Source: Fasciola hepatica (lineage: Eukaryota; Platyhelminthes; Trematoda; Plagiorchiida; Fasciolidae). Taken from it: a stretch of DNA of 64,000 nucleotides. Made by a program: the position numbers and the translations under genes. Positions 52,701 through 64,000 of this stretch are shown piece after piece. Each line of letters begins with the position of its first letter. The first letter of the stretch is position 1. The notes beneath the pieces are model-generated. The model did no database searches, had not been told where the DNA came from, and saw nothing but the letters and a program-made list of their open reading frames with translations. The stretch spans positions 6,324,001-6,388,000 of the forward strand of contig CANUEZ040000191.1 in the NCBI GenBank assembly GCA_948099385.1, read 5' to 3'.

Positions 52701-54874
52701 TCTTGCACACCGATCCAATCCTATGTTCCGTCACTTCTCCATTTATGGGCCTAAGTAAAACCAAGGCATTCCCTTATGAACATTCCACACAAATTGCTGA
52801 TACAATGCAATTGAGCAGTAGCAGAGTAGATTTGTATAATATGATTCTCCATGCAGCTTGAACACTGAACTGACCATTGAAAATTATGGAAGCACTGTAC
52901 AGCTGTTTGATCCCCTAAGGGAATCATGAGCATTGCAAATGGACCGAGTCCACACGGGGACACGAACAAGGGTTGGGGTGAACGATTGTCAATAGAACAC
53001 CCGAACCACAAGGCTATCCGATATGGCTCTGAACGCTTTGTTCAACATATACACTACATGATATAGCACACTCCCCAAACTGGCTTCGGCTTTCAAATTG
53101 GCTTTTTACGGTGAGAACCAAATTCTCGCACACCGATCCAATCCTATGTTCCATCACTTCTCCATTTATGGGCCTAAGTAAAACCGAGGCATTCCCTTAT
53201 GAACAATCCACACAAATTTCTGATACAATGCAATAGAGCAGTAGCAGAGTAGATTTGTATAATATGATTCTCCATGCAGCTTGAACACTGAACTGACCAT
53301 TGAAAATTATGGAAGCACTGTACAGCTGTTTGATCCCCTAAGGGAATCATGAGCATTGCAAATGGACCGAGTTCACACGGGGACACGTACAAGGGTTGGG
53401 GTGAACGATTGTCAATAGAACACCCGAACCACAAGGCTATCCGAAATGGCTCTAAACGCTTTGTTCAACATATACACTACATGATATAGCACACTCCCCA
53501 AACTGGCTTCGGCTTCCAAATTGGCTTTTTACGGTGAGAACCAAATTCTCGCACACCGATCCAATCCTATGTTCCATCACTTCTCCATTTATGGGCCTAA
53601 GTAAAACCAAGGCATTCCCTTATGAACAATCCACACAAATTGCTAATACAATGAAATCGAGCAGTTGCATAGTAGATTTGTATATTGTGATTATCCATTC
53701 AGCTTGAACACTGAACTGACCATTGAAAATTATGGAAGCACTGTACAGCTGTTTGATCCCCTAAGGGAATCATGAGCATTGCAAATGGACCGAGTCCACA
53801 CGGGGACACGTACAAGGGTTGGGGTGATTGATTGTCAATAGAACACCCGAACAACAAGGCTATCCGATATGGCTCTGAACGCTTTGTTCAACATATACAC
53901 TACATGATATAGCACACTCACCAAACTGGCTTCGGCTTTCAAATTGGCTTTTTACGGTGAGAACCAAATTCTCGCACACCGATCCAATCCTATGTTCCAT
54001 CACTTCTCTATTTATGGGCCTAAGTAAAACCGAGGCATTCCCTTATGAACAATCCACACAAATTGCTGATACAATGCAATTGAGCAGTAGCAGAGTAGAT
54101 TTGTATAATATGATTCTCCATGCAGCTTGAACACTGAACTGACCATTGAAAATTATGGAAGCACTGTACAGCTGTTTGATCCCCTAAGGGAATCATGAGC
54201 ATTGCAAATGGACCGAGTCCACACGGGGACACGTACAAGGGTTGGGGTGAACGATTGTCAATAGAACACCCGAACCACAAGGCTATCCGATATGGCTCTG
54301 AACGCTTTGTTCAACATATACTCTACATGATATAGCACACTCACCAAACTGGCTTCGGCTTTCAAATTGGCTTTTTACGGTGAGAACCAAATTCTCGCAC
54401 ACCGATCCAATCCTATGTTCCATCACTTCTCCATTTATGGGCCTAAGTAAAACCAAGGCATTCCCTTATGAACAATCCACACAAATTGCTGATACAATGC
54501 AATTGAGCAGTAGCATAGTAGATTTGTATATTGTGATTCTCCATGCAGCTTGTACACTCAACTGACCATTGAAAATGATGGAAGCACTGTACAGCTGTTT
54601 GATCCCCTAAGGGAATCATGAGCATTGCAAATGGACCGAGTCCACACGGGGACACGTACAAGGGTTGGGGTGAACGATTGTCAATAGAACACCCGAACCA
54701 CAAGGCTATCCGATATGGCTCTGAACGCTTTGTTCAACATATACACTACATGATATAGCACACTCCCCAAACTGGCTTCGGCTTTCAAATCGGCTTTTTA
54801 CGGTGAGAACCAAATTCTCGCACACCGATCCAATCCTATGTTCCATCACTTCTCCATTTATGGGCCTAAGTAAA
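49799..54874. repeat. Run of 12 monomers of exactly 423 bp
   Basis: Unit starts 49799 to 54875 advance by exactly 423 bp. Most units are typical B. Unit 50645 has an A-like CACGTGGACAGAGCCC at about 50820 but B-like ACGTACAAGG immediately after, so the A tract is very short. Unit 50222 has a private GAACATTCAACACAAAGTGC start; units 51068 and 52760 share GAACATTCCACAC. Confidence 0.78.
53606..54028. repeat. Atypical B monomer with AATGAAATCGAGC variant
   Basis: The first 100 bases hold many changes: TGCTAATAC, AATGAAATCGAGCAGTTGC, ATAGTAGATTTGTATATTGTG and ATTATCCATTC. AATGAAATCGAGC also occurs at 30805, 31651 and 32930, otherwise the array has AATGCAATTGAGC or AATGCAATAGAGC. A TGTATATTGTG form recurs once at 54528. 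The rest of the unit is ordinary B. Confidence 0.75.
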
Positions 54875-56153
54875 CCCAAGGCATTCCCTTATGAACAATC
54901 CACACAAATTGCTGATACAATGCAATTGAGCAGTAGCAGAGTAGATTTGTATAATATGATTCTCCATGCAGCTTGAACACTGAACTGACCATTGAAAATT
55001 ATGGATGCACTGTACAGCTGTTTGATCCGCTAAGGGAATCATGAGCATTGCAAATGGACCGAGTCCACACGGGGACACGAACAAGGGTTGGGGTGAACGA
55101 TTGTCAATAGAACACCCAAACCACAAGGCTATGCGATATGGCTCTGAACGCTTTGTTCAACATATACACTACATGATATAGCACACTCCCCAAACTGGCT
55201 TCGGCTTTCAAATCGGCTTTTTACGGTGAGAACCAAATTCTCGCACACCGATCCAATCCTATGTTCCATCACTTCTCCATTTATGGGCCTAAGTAAAACC
55301 GAGGCATTCCCTTATGAACAATCCCCACACAGATTGCTCATACAATGCAATTGAGCAGTAGCAGAGTAGATTTGTATAATATGATTCTCCATGCAGCTTG
55401 AACACTGAACTGACCATTGAAAATTATGGAAGCACTGTACAGCTGTTTGATCCCCTAAGGGAATCATGAGCATTGCAAATGGACCGAGTCCACACGGGGA
55501 CACGTACAAGGGTTGGGGTGAACGATTGTCAATAGAACACCCGAACCACAAGGCTATCCGAAATGGCTCTAAACGCTTTGTTCAACATATACAATACATG
55601 ATATAGCACTCTCTCCAAATTGGCTTCAGCTTTCAATTTGGCTTTTTACGGTGAGAACCAAATTCTCGCACACCGATCCAATCCTATGTTCCATCACTTC
55701 TCCATTTATGGGCCTTAGTAAAACCAAGGCATTCCCTTATGAACAATCCACACACAGATTGCTCATACACTGCAATAGAGCAGTAGCAGAGTAGATTTGT
55801 ATAACATGATTCTCCATGCAGCTTGAACAATGAACCGACCATTGAAAATTATGGAAGCACTGTACAGCTGTTTGATCCGCTAAGGGAATCATGAGCATTG
55901 CACATGGACAGAGCCCACACGGGGACACGAACAAGGGTTGGGGTGAACGAATGTCCGTCGGACGCCCAAATCACAAGGCTATCCGATATGGGTCTCAACG
56001 CTTTGTTCAACATATACAATACATGATATAGCACAATCCCCGAACGGGATTCGGCTTTCGCTTTCGCTTTGAACGGTAACAACCAAATTCTCGCACATCG
56101 ATCCAATCCTATGTTCCATCACTTCTCTATTTATGGGCCTAAGTAAAACCAAG

Positions 56154-59100
56154 GCATTCCCTTATGAACAATCCCCACACAGATTGCTCATACAATGCAA
56201 TAGAGCAGTAGCAGAGTAGATTTGTATAATATGATTCTCCATGCAGCTTGAACACTGAACTGACCATTGAAAATTATGGAAGCACTGTACAGCTGTTTGA
56301 TCCGCTAAGGGAATCATGAGCATTGCACGTGGACAGAGCACACACGGGGACACGTACAAGGGTTGGGGTGAACGATTGCCAGTCGAACACCCAAACCACA
56401 AGGCTATCCGATATGTGTCTGAACGCTTTGTTCAACATATACACTACATGATATAGCACAATCCAAGAATTGGATTCGGCTTTCGCTTTCGCTTTGAACG
56501 GTAACAACCAAATTCTCGCACACCGATCCAATCCTATGTTCCATCACTTCTCTATTTATGGGCCTAAGTAAAACCAAGGCATTCCCTTATGAACAATCCC
56601 CACACAGATTGCTCATACAATGCAATAGAGCAGTAGCAGAGTAGATTTGTATAATATGATTCTCCATGCAGCTTGAACACTGAACTGACCATTGAAAATG
56701 ATGGAAGCACTGTACAGCTGTTTGATCCGCTAAGGGAATCATGAGCATTGCACATGGACAGAGCCCACACGGGGACACGAACAAGGGTTGCGATGAACGA
56801 TTGTCAATAGAACACACAAACCACAAGGCTATCTGAATTGAATCTGAACGCTTTGTTCCACATATACAACACATGATATAGCACAATCCCCAAATTGGCT
56901 TCGGCTTTCGCTTTCGCTTTGAACGGTAACAACCAAATTCTCGCACACCGATCCAATCCTGTGTTCCATCACTTCTCTATTTATGGGCCTATGAAAAAAC
57001 CAAGGCATTCCCTTATGAACAATCCCCACACAGATTGCTCATACAATGCAATAAAGCAGTAGCAGAGTAGATTTGTATAATATGATTCTCCATGCAGCTT
57101 GAACACTGAACTGACCATTGAAAATGATGGAAGCACTGTACAGCTGTTTGATCCGCTAAGGGAATCATGAGCATTGCACATGGACAGAGCCCACACGGGG
57201 ACACGAACAAGGGTTGGGGTGAACGATTGTCAGTCGAACACCCAAAACACAAGGCTATTCGATATGGGTCTGAACGCTTTGTTCAACATATAAAATACAT
57301 GATATAGCACAATCCCGAAATTGGCTTCGGCTTCCGCTTTCGCTTTGAACGGTAACAACTAAATTCTCGCACACCGATCCAATCCTATGTTCCATCACTT
57401 CTCTATTTGTGGGCCTAAGTAAAACCAAGGCATTCCCTTATGAACAATCCCCACACAGATTGCTCATACACTGCAATAGAGCAGTAGCAGAGTAGATTTG
57501 TATAATATGATTCTCCATGCAGCTTGAACACTGAACTGACCATTGAAAATGATGGAAGCACTGTAGAGCTGTTTGATCCGCTAAGGGAATCATGAGCATT
57601 GCACATGGACAGAGCCCACACGGGGACACGAACAAGGGTTGGGGTGAACGAATGTCAGTCGAACACCCAAACCACAAGGCTATCCGATATGGGTCCCAAA
57701 GCTTTGTTCAACATATACAATACATGATATAGCACAATCCCCAAATTGGCTTCGGCTTTCGCTTTCGCTTTGAACGGTAACAACCAAATTCTCGCACACC
57801 GATCCAATCCTATGTTCCATCACTTCTCTATTTATGGGCCTAAGTAAAACCAAGGCATTCCCTTATGAACAATCCCCACACAGATTGCGCATACAATGCA
57901 ATAGAGCAGTAGCAGAGTAGATTTGTATAACATGATTCTCCATGCAGCTTGAACAATGAACCGACCATTGAAAATCAGGGAAGCAATGTACAGCTGTTTG
58001 ATTCGCTAAGGGAATCATGAGCATTGCACATGGACAGAGCCCACTCGGAGACACGAACAAGGGTTGGGGTGAACGAATGTCAGTCGAACACCCAAACCAC
58101 AAGGCTATCCGATATGCGTCCCAAAGCTTTGTTCAACATATACAATACATGATATAGCACAATCCCCAAATTGGCTTCGGCTTTCGATTTCGCTTTGAAC
58201 GGTGAGAACAACATTCTCGCACACCGATCCAATCCTATGTTCCATCACTTCTCTATTTATGGGCCTAAGTAAAACCAAGGCATTCCCTTATGAACAATCC
58301 CCACACAGATTGCTCATACAATGCAATAGAGCAGTAGCAGAGTAGATTTGTATAATATGATTCTCCATGCAGCTTGATTACTGAACTGACCATTGAAAAT
58401 GATGGAAGCACTGTACAGCTGTTTGATCCGCTAAGGGAATCATGAGCATTGCACATGGACAGAGCCCACACGGGGACACGAACAAGGGTTGGGGTGAACG
58501 AATGTCAGTCGAACACCCAAACCACAAGGCTATCGCATATGGGTCTCAACTCTTTGTTCAAAATATACACTACATGATATAGCCCAATCCCCAAATTGGC
58601 TTCGGCTTTCGCTTTCGCTTTGAACGGTAACAACCAAATTCTCGCACACCGATCCAATCCTATGTTCCATCACTTCTCTATTTATGAGCCTAAGTAAAAC
58701 CAAGGCATTCCCTTATGAACAATCCCCACACAGATTGCTCATACAATGCAATAGAGCAGTAGCAGAGTAGATTTGTATAATATGATTCTCCATGCAGCTT
58801 GAACACTGAACTGACCATTGAAAATGATGGAAGCACTGTACAGCTGTTTGATCCGCTAAGGGAATCATGAGCATTGCACATGGACAGAGCCCACACGGGG
58901 ACACGAACAAGGGTTGGGGTGAACGAATGTCAGTCGAACACCCAAACCACAAGGCTATCCGATATGGGTCTCAACGCTTTGTTCAACATATACAATACAT
59001 GATATAGCACAATCCCGAAATTGGATTCGGCTTTCGGTTTCGCTTTGAACGGTAACAACCAAATTCTCGCACATCGATCCAATCCTATGTTCCATCACTT

Positions 59101-62100
59101 CTCTATTTATGGGCCTAAGTAAAACCAAGGCATTCCCTTATGAACAATCCCCACACAGATTGCTCATACAATGCAATAGAGCAGTAGCATAGTAGATTTG
59201 TATAACATGATTCTCCATGCAGCTTGAACAATGAACCGACCATTGAAAATGATGGAAGCACTGTACAGCTGTTTGATCCGCTAAGGGAATCAAAAGCATT
59301 GCACATGGACAGCGCCCACTCGGAGACACGAACAAGGGTTGGGGTGAACGATTGCCAGTCGGACGCCCCAATCACAAGACTATCCGATATGGGTCTCAAC
59401 GCTTTGTTCAACATACGCAATACATGATATAGCACAATCCCCAAACGGGCTTCGGGTTTCGCTTTCGCTTTGAACGGTAACAACCAAATTCTCGCACATC
59501 GATCCAATCCTATGTTCCATCACTTCTCTATTTATGGGCCTTAGTAAAACCAATGCATTCCCTTATGAACAATCCCCACACAGATTGCTCATACAATGCA
59601 ATAGAGCAGTAGCAGAGTAGATTTGTATAATATGATTCTCCATGCAGCTTGAACACTGAACTGACCATTGAAAATTATGGAAGCACTGTACAGCTGTTTG
59701 ATCCGCTAAGGGAATCATGAGCATTGCACGTGGACAGAGCACACACGGGGACACGTACAAGGGTTGGGGTGAACGATTGCCAGTCGAACACCCAAACCAC
59801 AAGGCTATCCGATATGTGTCTGAACGCTTTGTTCAACATATACACTACATGATATAGCACAATCCAAGAATTGGATTCGGCTTTCGCTTTCGCTTTGAAC
59901 GGTAACAACCAAATTCTCGCACACCGATCCAATCCTATGTTCCATCACTTCTCTATTTATGGGCCTAAGTAAAACCAAGGCATTCCCTTATGAACAATCC
60001 CGACACAGATTGCTCATACAATGCAATAGAGCAGTAGCAGAGTAGATTTGTATAATATGATTCTCCATGCAGCTTGAACACTGAACTGACCATTGAAAAT
60101 GATGGAAGCACTGTACAGCTGTTTGATCCGCTAAGGGAATCATGAGCATTGCACATGGACAGAGCCCACACGGGGACACGAACAAGGGTTGCGATGAACG
60201 ATTGTCAATAGAACACACAAACCACAAGGCTATCTGAATTGAATCTGAACGCTTTGTTCCACATATACAACACATGATATAGCACAATCCCCAAATTGGC
60301 TTCGGCTTTCGCTTTCGCTTTGAACGGTAACAACCAAATTCTCGCACACCGATCCAATCCTGTGTTCCATCACTTCTCTATTTATGGGCCTATGAAAAAA
60401 CCAAGGCATTCCCTTATGAACAATCCCCACACAGATTGCTCATACAATGCAATAAAGCAGTAGCAGAGTAGATTTGTATAATATGATTCTCCATGCAGCT
60501 TGAACACTGAACTGACCATTGAAAATGATGGAAGCACTGTACAGCTGTTTGATCCGCTAAGGGAATCATGAGCATTGCACATGGACAGAGCCCACACGGG
60601 GACACGAACAAGGGTTGGGGTGAACGATTGTCAGTCGAACACCCAAAACACAAGGCTATTCGATATGGGTCTGAACGCTTTGTTCAACATATAAAATACA
60701 TGATATAGCACAATCCCGAAATTGGCTTCGGCTTCCGCTTTCGCTTTGAACGGTAACAACTAAATTCTCGCACACCGATCCAATCCTATGTTCCATCACT
60801 TCTCTATTTGTGGGCCTAAGTAAAACCAAGGCATTCCCTTATGAACAATCCCCACACAGATTGCTCATACACTGCAATAGAGCAGTAGCAGAGTAGATTT
60901 GTATAATATGATTCTCCATGCAGCTTGAACACTGAACTGACCATTGAAAATGATGGAAGCACTGTAGAGCTGTTTGATCCGCTAAGGGAATCATGAGCAT
61001 TGCACATGGACAGAGCCCACACGGGGACACGAACAAGGGTTGGGGTGAACGAATGTCAGTCGAACACCCAAACCACAAGGCTATCCGATATGGGTCCCAA
61101 AGCTTTGTTCAACATATACAATACATGATATAGCACAATCCCCAAATTGGCTTCGGCTTTCGCTTTCGCTTTGAACGGTAACAACCAAATTCTCGCACAC
61201 CGATCCAATCCTATGTTCCATCACTTCTCTATTTATGGGCCTAAGTAAAACCAAGGCATTCCCTTATGAACAATCCCCACACAGATTGCGCATACAATGC
61301 AATAGAGCAGTAGCAGAGTAGATTTGTATAACATGATTCTCCATGCAGCTTGAACAATGAACCGACCATTGAAAATCAGGGAAGCAATGTACAGCTGTTT
61401 GATCCGCTAAGGGAATCATGAGCATTGCACATGGACAGAGCCCACTCGGAGACACGAACAAGGGTTGGGGTGAACGAATGTCAGTCGAACACCCAAACCA
61501 CAAGGCTATCCGATATGCGTCCCAAAGCTTTGTTCAACATATACAATACATGATATAGCACAATCCCCAAATTGGCTTCGGCTTTCGATTTCGCTTTGAA
61601 CGGTGAGAACAACATTCTCGCACACCGATCCAATCCTATGTTCCATCACTTCTCTATTTATGGGCCTAAGTAAAACCAAGGCATTCCCTTATGAACAATC
61701 CCCACACAGATTGCTCATACAATGCAATAGAGCAGTAGCAGAGTAGATTTGTATAATATGATTCTCCATGCAGCTTGATTACTGAACTGACCATTGAAAA
61801 TGATGGAAGCACTGTACAGCTGTTTGATCCGCTAAGGGAATCATGAGCATTGCACATGGACAGAGCCCACACGGGGACACGAACAAGGGTTGGGGTGAAC
61901 GAATGTCAGTCGAACACCCAAACCACAAGGCTATCGCATATGGGTCTCAACTCTTTGTTCAAAATATACACTACATGATATAGCCCAATCCCCAAATTGG
62001 CTTCGGCTTTCGCTTTCGCTTTGAACGGTAACAACCAAATTCTCGCACACCGATCCAATCCTATGTTCCATCACTTCTCTATTTATGAGCCTAAGTAAAA

Positions 62101-63076
62101 CCAAGGCATTCCCTTATGAACAATCCCCACACAGATTGCTCATACAATGCAATAGAGCAGTAGCAGAGTAGATTTGTATAATATGATTCTCCATGCAGCT
62201 TGAACACTGAACTGACCATTGAAAATGATGGAAGCACTGTACAGCTGTTTGATCCGCTAAGGGAATCATGAGCATTGCACATGGACAGAGCCCACACGGG
62301 GACACGAACAAGGGTTGGGGTGAACGAATGTCAGTCGAACACCCAAACCACAAGGCTATCCGATATGGGTCTCAACGCTTTGTTCAACATATACAATACA
62401 TGATATAGCACAATCCCGAAATTGGATTCGGCTTTCGGTTTCGCTTTGAACGGTAACAACCAAATTCTCGCACATCGATCCAATCCTATGTTCCATCACT
62501 TCTCTATTTATGGGCCTAAGTAAAACCAAGGCATTCCCTTATGAACAATCCCCACACAGATTGCTCATACAATGCAATAGAGCAGTAGCATAGTAGATTT
62601 GTATAACATGATTCTCCATGCAGCTTGAACAATGAACCGACCATTGAAAATGATGGAAGCACTGTACAGCTGTTTGATCCGCTAAGGGAATCAAAAGCAT
62701 TGCACATGGACAGCGCCCACTCGGAGACACGAACAAGGGTTGGGGTGAACGATTGCCAGTCGGACGCCCCAATCACAAGACTATCCGATATGGGTCTCAA
62801 CGCTTTGTTCAACATACGCAATACATGATATAGCACAATCCCCAAACGGGCTTCGGGTTTCGCTTTCGCTTTGAACGGTAACAACCAAATTCTCGCACAT
62901 CGATCCAATCCTATGTTCCATCACTTCTCTATTTATGGGCCTTAGTAAAACCAATGCATTCCCTTATGAACAATCCCCACACAGATTGCTCATACAATGC
63001 AATAGAGCAGTAGCAGAGTAGATTTGTATAATATGATTCTCCATGCAGCTTGAACACTGAACTGACCATTGAAAAT
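56154..63076. repeat. 3401-bp (8-unit) tandem duplication
   Basis: Sequence 56154-59675 matches 59555-63076 at an offset of 3401 bp. The left limit is set by GGGCCTAAG...CAAGGCATT at 56141-56157 against GGGCCTTAG...CAATGCATT at 59542-59558. The right limit is AAAATTATGG at 59676 against AAAATGATGG at 63077. The crossover therefore lies within 59555-59675. I saw two differences between the copies: C at 56601 against G at 60002, and T at 58003 against C at 61404. Distinctive strings present once in each copy include CTATCTGAATTGAATC, CCTATGAAAAAACC, GTAGAGCTG and GGAATCAAAAGC. Confidence 0.94.
58699..59123 (+). repeat. Reference monomer of subfamily A (425 bp)
   Basis: This unit shows the subfamily A state. 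Near the start it carries CAATCCCCACACAG, which is 2 bp longer than the usual B form CAATCCACACAA and accounts for the 425-bp length. It then has AATAGAGCAG rather than AATTGAGCAG, GATCCGCTAAGG rather than GATCCCCTAAGG, CACATGGACAGAGCCC, ACGAACAAGG, ACAATACATG and a tail in which TTTCG-type hexamers replace the B tail, ending GAACGGTAACAACC. The GAGAA arm of the B hairpin is absent. The A tail and B tail have equal length, so they differ by substitution and not by insertion. One tail base here is a private variant (TTTCGGTTTCG). Confidence 0.9.
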
Positions 63077-64000
63077 GATGGAAGCACTGTACAGCTGTTT
63101 GATCCGCTAAGGGAATCATGAGCATTGCACATGGACAGAGCTCACACGGGGACACGAACAAGGGTTGGGGTGAACGATTGTCAGTCGAACACCCAAACCA
63201 CAAGGCTATCCGATATGGATCTCAACGCTTTGTTCAACATATACACTACATGATATAGCACAATCCACAAATTGGATTCGGCTTTCGCTTTCGCATTGAA
63301 CGGTAACAACCAAATTCTCGCACACCGATCCAATCCTATGTTCCGTCACTTCTCTATTTATGGGCCTAAGTAAAACCAAGGCATTCCCTTATGAACAATC
63401 CCCACACAGATTGCTCATACACTGCAATAGAGCAGTAGCAGAGTAGATTTGTATAATATGATTCTCCATGCAGCTTGAACACTGAACTGACCATTGAAAA
63501 TGATGGAAGCACTGTACAGCTGTTTGATCCGCTAAGGGAATCATGAGCATTGCAAATGGACAGAGCCCACACGGGGACACGAACAAGGGTTGGGGTGAAC
63601 GAATGTCAGTCGAACACCCAAACCACAAGGTTATCCGATATGGGTCCCAAAGCTTTGTTCAACATATACAATACATGATATAGCACAATCCCCAAATTGG
63701 ATTCGGCTTTCGCTTTCGCTTTGAACGGTAACAACCAAATTCTCGCACACTGATCCAATCCTATGTTCCATCACTTCTCTATTTATGGGCCTAAGTAAAA
63801 CCAAGGCATTCCCTTATGAACAATCCACACAGATTGCTCATACAATGCAATAGAGCAGTAGCAGAGTAGATTTGTATAATATGATTCTCCATGCAGCTTG
63901 AACACTGAAGTGACCATTGAAAATGATGGAAGCACTGTACAGCTGTTTGATCCGCTAAGGGAATCATGAGCATTGCACGTGGACAGAGCCCACACGGGGA

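Larger units (their letters stand above)
9316..55722. repeat. Subfamily B core block
   Basis: Almost all units here carry CAAATGGACCGAGTCC, ACGTACAAGG and a tail ending in ACGGTGAGAACC. The usual length is 423 bp. Between 15.6 and 26 kb many units carry the 2-bp longer CAATCCCCACACAG start and are 424-425 bp, the form more typical of A. The stretch 29915-42604 is 30 successive units of exactly 423 bp, and 49799-54874 is 12 more. The last unit (55298-55722) is a mosaic: it keeps a B-like TTTTTACGGTGAGAACC tail but already has the A-like ACAATACATG, marking the return to subfamily A. Confidence 0.85.
1..64000. repeat. Satellite DNA array, ~423-425 bp monomer, about 153 head-to-tail units
   Basis: The same unit recurs without interruption across the whole window, always in the same orientation. 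Taking the ACC of the ACCAAGGCATTC landmark as base 1, unit starts include 1, 424, 849, 1272, 1696, 2121, 2545, 2970, 3393, 3818, 4241, 4664, then about every 423 bp to 55298, then about every 425 bp to 63800. Neighbouring units differ at a modest number of scattered single bases and rare 1-2 bp indels. No unique spacer, transposon or inverted unit was seen. Very long, homogenised, gene-free tandem arrays are typical of eukaryotic centromeric, pericentromeric or subtelomeric heterochromatin; which of these applies cannot be told from the sequence. I do not recognise the family by name. Both ends of the window lie inside the array, so the real array is longer. Confidence 0.98.
55723..64000. repeat. 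Right subfamily A block, 425-bp units
   Basis: Units start at 55723, 56148, 56573, 56998, 57424, 57849 and so on, advancing 425 bp (426 for the unit with CCTATGAAAAAACC and its copy). They carry CACATGGACAGAGCCC or CACGTGGACAGAGCAC, ACGAACAAGG, GTCAGTCGAACACCC, an A tail and TAACAACC. Private forms not seen in the left A block include AACAATGAACCGACC (55827, 57953, 59228, 61356, 62629), CCACTCGGAGACACG, and GGACGCCC, so this block is a distinct branch of A. The final unit is cut by the window end. Confidence 0.87.

Noticed and set aside
1..64000. CRISPR array or phage/plasmid tandem repeat.
   Set aside because: Units are 423-425 bp with no unique spacers, no cas or replication genes and no leader. 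The repeats abut directly.
1..64000. Ribosomal or other tandem gene cluster (5S, tRNA, histone).
   Set aside because: I found no rRNA or tRNA signature, no internal control boxes forming a plausible tRNA, and no conserved coding frame in the unit.
1..64000. CENP-B box.
   Set aside because: The TTCG-containing strings (GCTTCGGCTTTC and the GCTTCGGATTCC variant) do not fit the required spacing of A and CGGG on either strand.

Overview
The window is one uninterrupted head-to-tail satellite DNA array. I placed about 153 repeat units by a fixed landmark (the ACC of ACCAAGGCATTC or its variants). These are 150 full monomers of 421-426 bp (usually 423 or 425), two truncated 136-bp units, and a final partial unit cut by the window end. 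All units point the same way. I saw no gene, RNA gene, transposon insertion, inversion or unique spacer anywhere. The array runs off both ends. Megabase-type tandem arrays of this kind indicate a eukaryotic chromosome (pericentromeric, centromeric or other heterochromatin). I do not recognise the monomer and cannot name the organism or say plant versus animal.

Two subfamilies can be separated by linked diagnostic sites. Subfamily A has CACATGGACAGAGCCC, ACGAACAAGG, a (CTTTCG)-rich tail and TAACAACC. Subfamily B has CAAATGGACCGAGTCC, ACGTACAAGG, TTCAAATTGGC and TGAGAACC. The layout is A-B-A. The left A block is 1-4240, built on a 423+425 bp dimer. A mosaic transition covers 4241-9315. A large B core covers 9316-55722, mostly exact 423-bp units. 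The right A block is 55723-64000, of 425-bp units. Small A-type patches lie inside the B core.

The array carries many nested higher-order repeats with offsets that are near-integer multiples of the monomer: 845-849 (2 units), 1268-1269 (3), 1691-1694 (4), 2115 (5), 2539-2541 (6), 2678 (6 plus a 136-bp fragment), 2961-2964 (7), 3401 (8), 3807 (9) and 4232 (10). The cleanest are a 1268-bp trimer duplication with no difference seen (crossover resolved to 5 bp at 5857-5861), a 1694-bp tetramer (two differences seen), and a 3401-bp octamer (two differences seen). These are signatures of recent unequal exchange. There is no single dominant higher-order period; each region has its own.

Within the monomer the most structured stretch is a dyad cluster: CTGTACAG and ACAGCTGT overlapping, followed by an imperfect 17-bp dyad GATCCCCTAAGGGAATC. 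In B units there is also a GAGAA-5 nt-TTCTC hairpin. Six divergent monomers change the first palindrome to TTGTACAA, so both arms changed and the symmetry was kept. All comparisons were made by eye, so difference counts are minimum counts.
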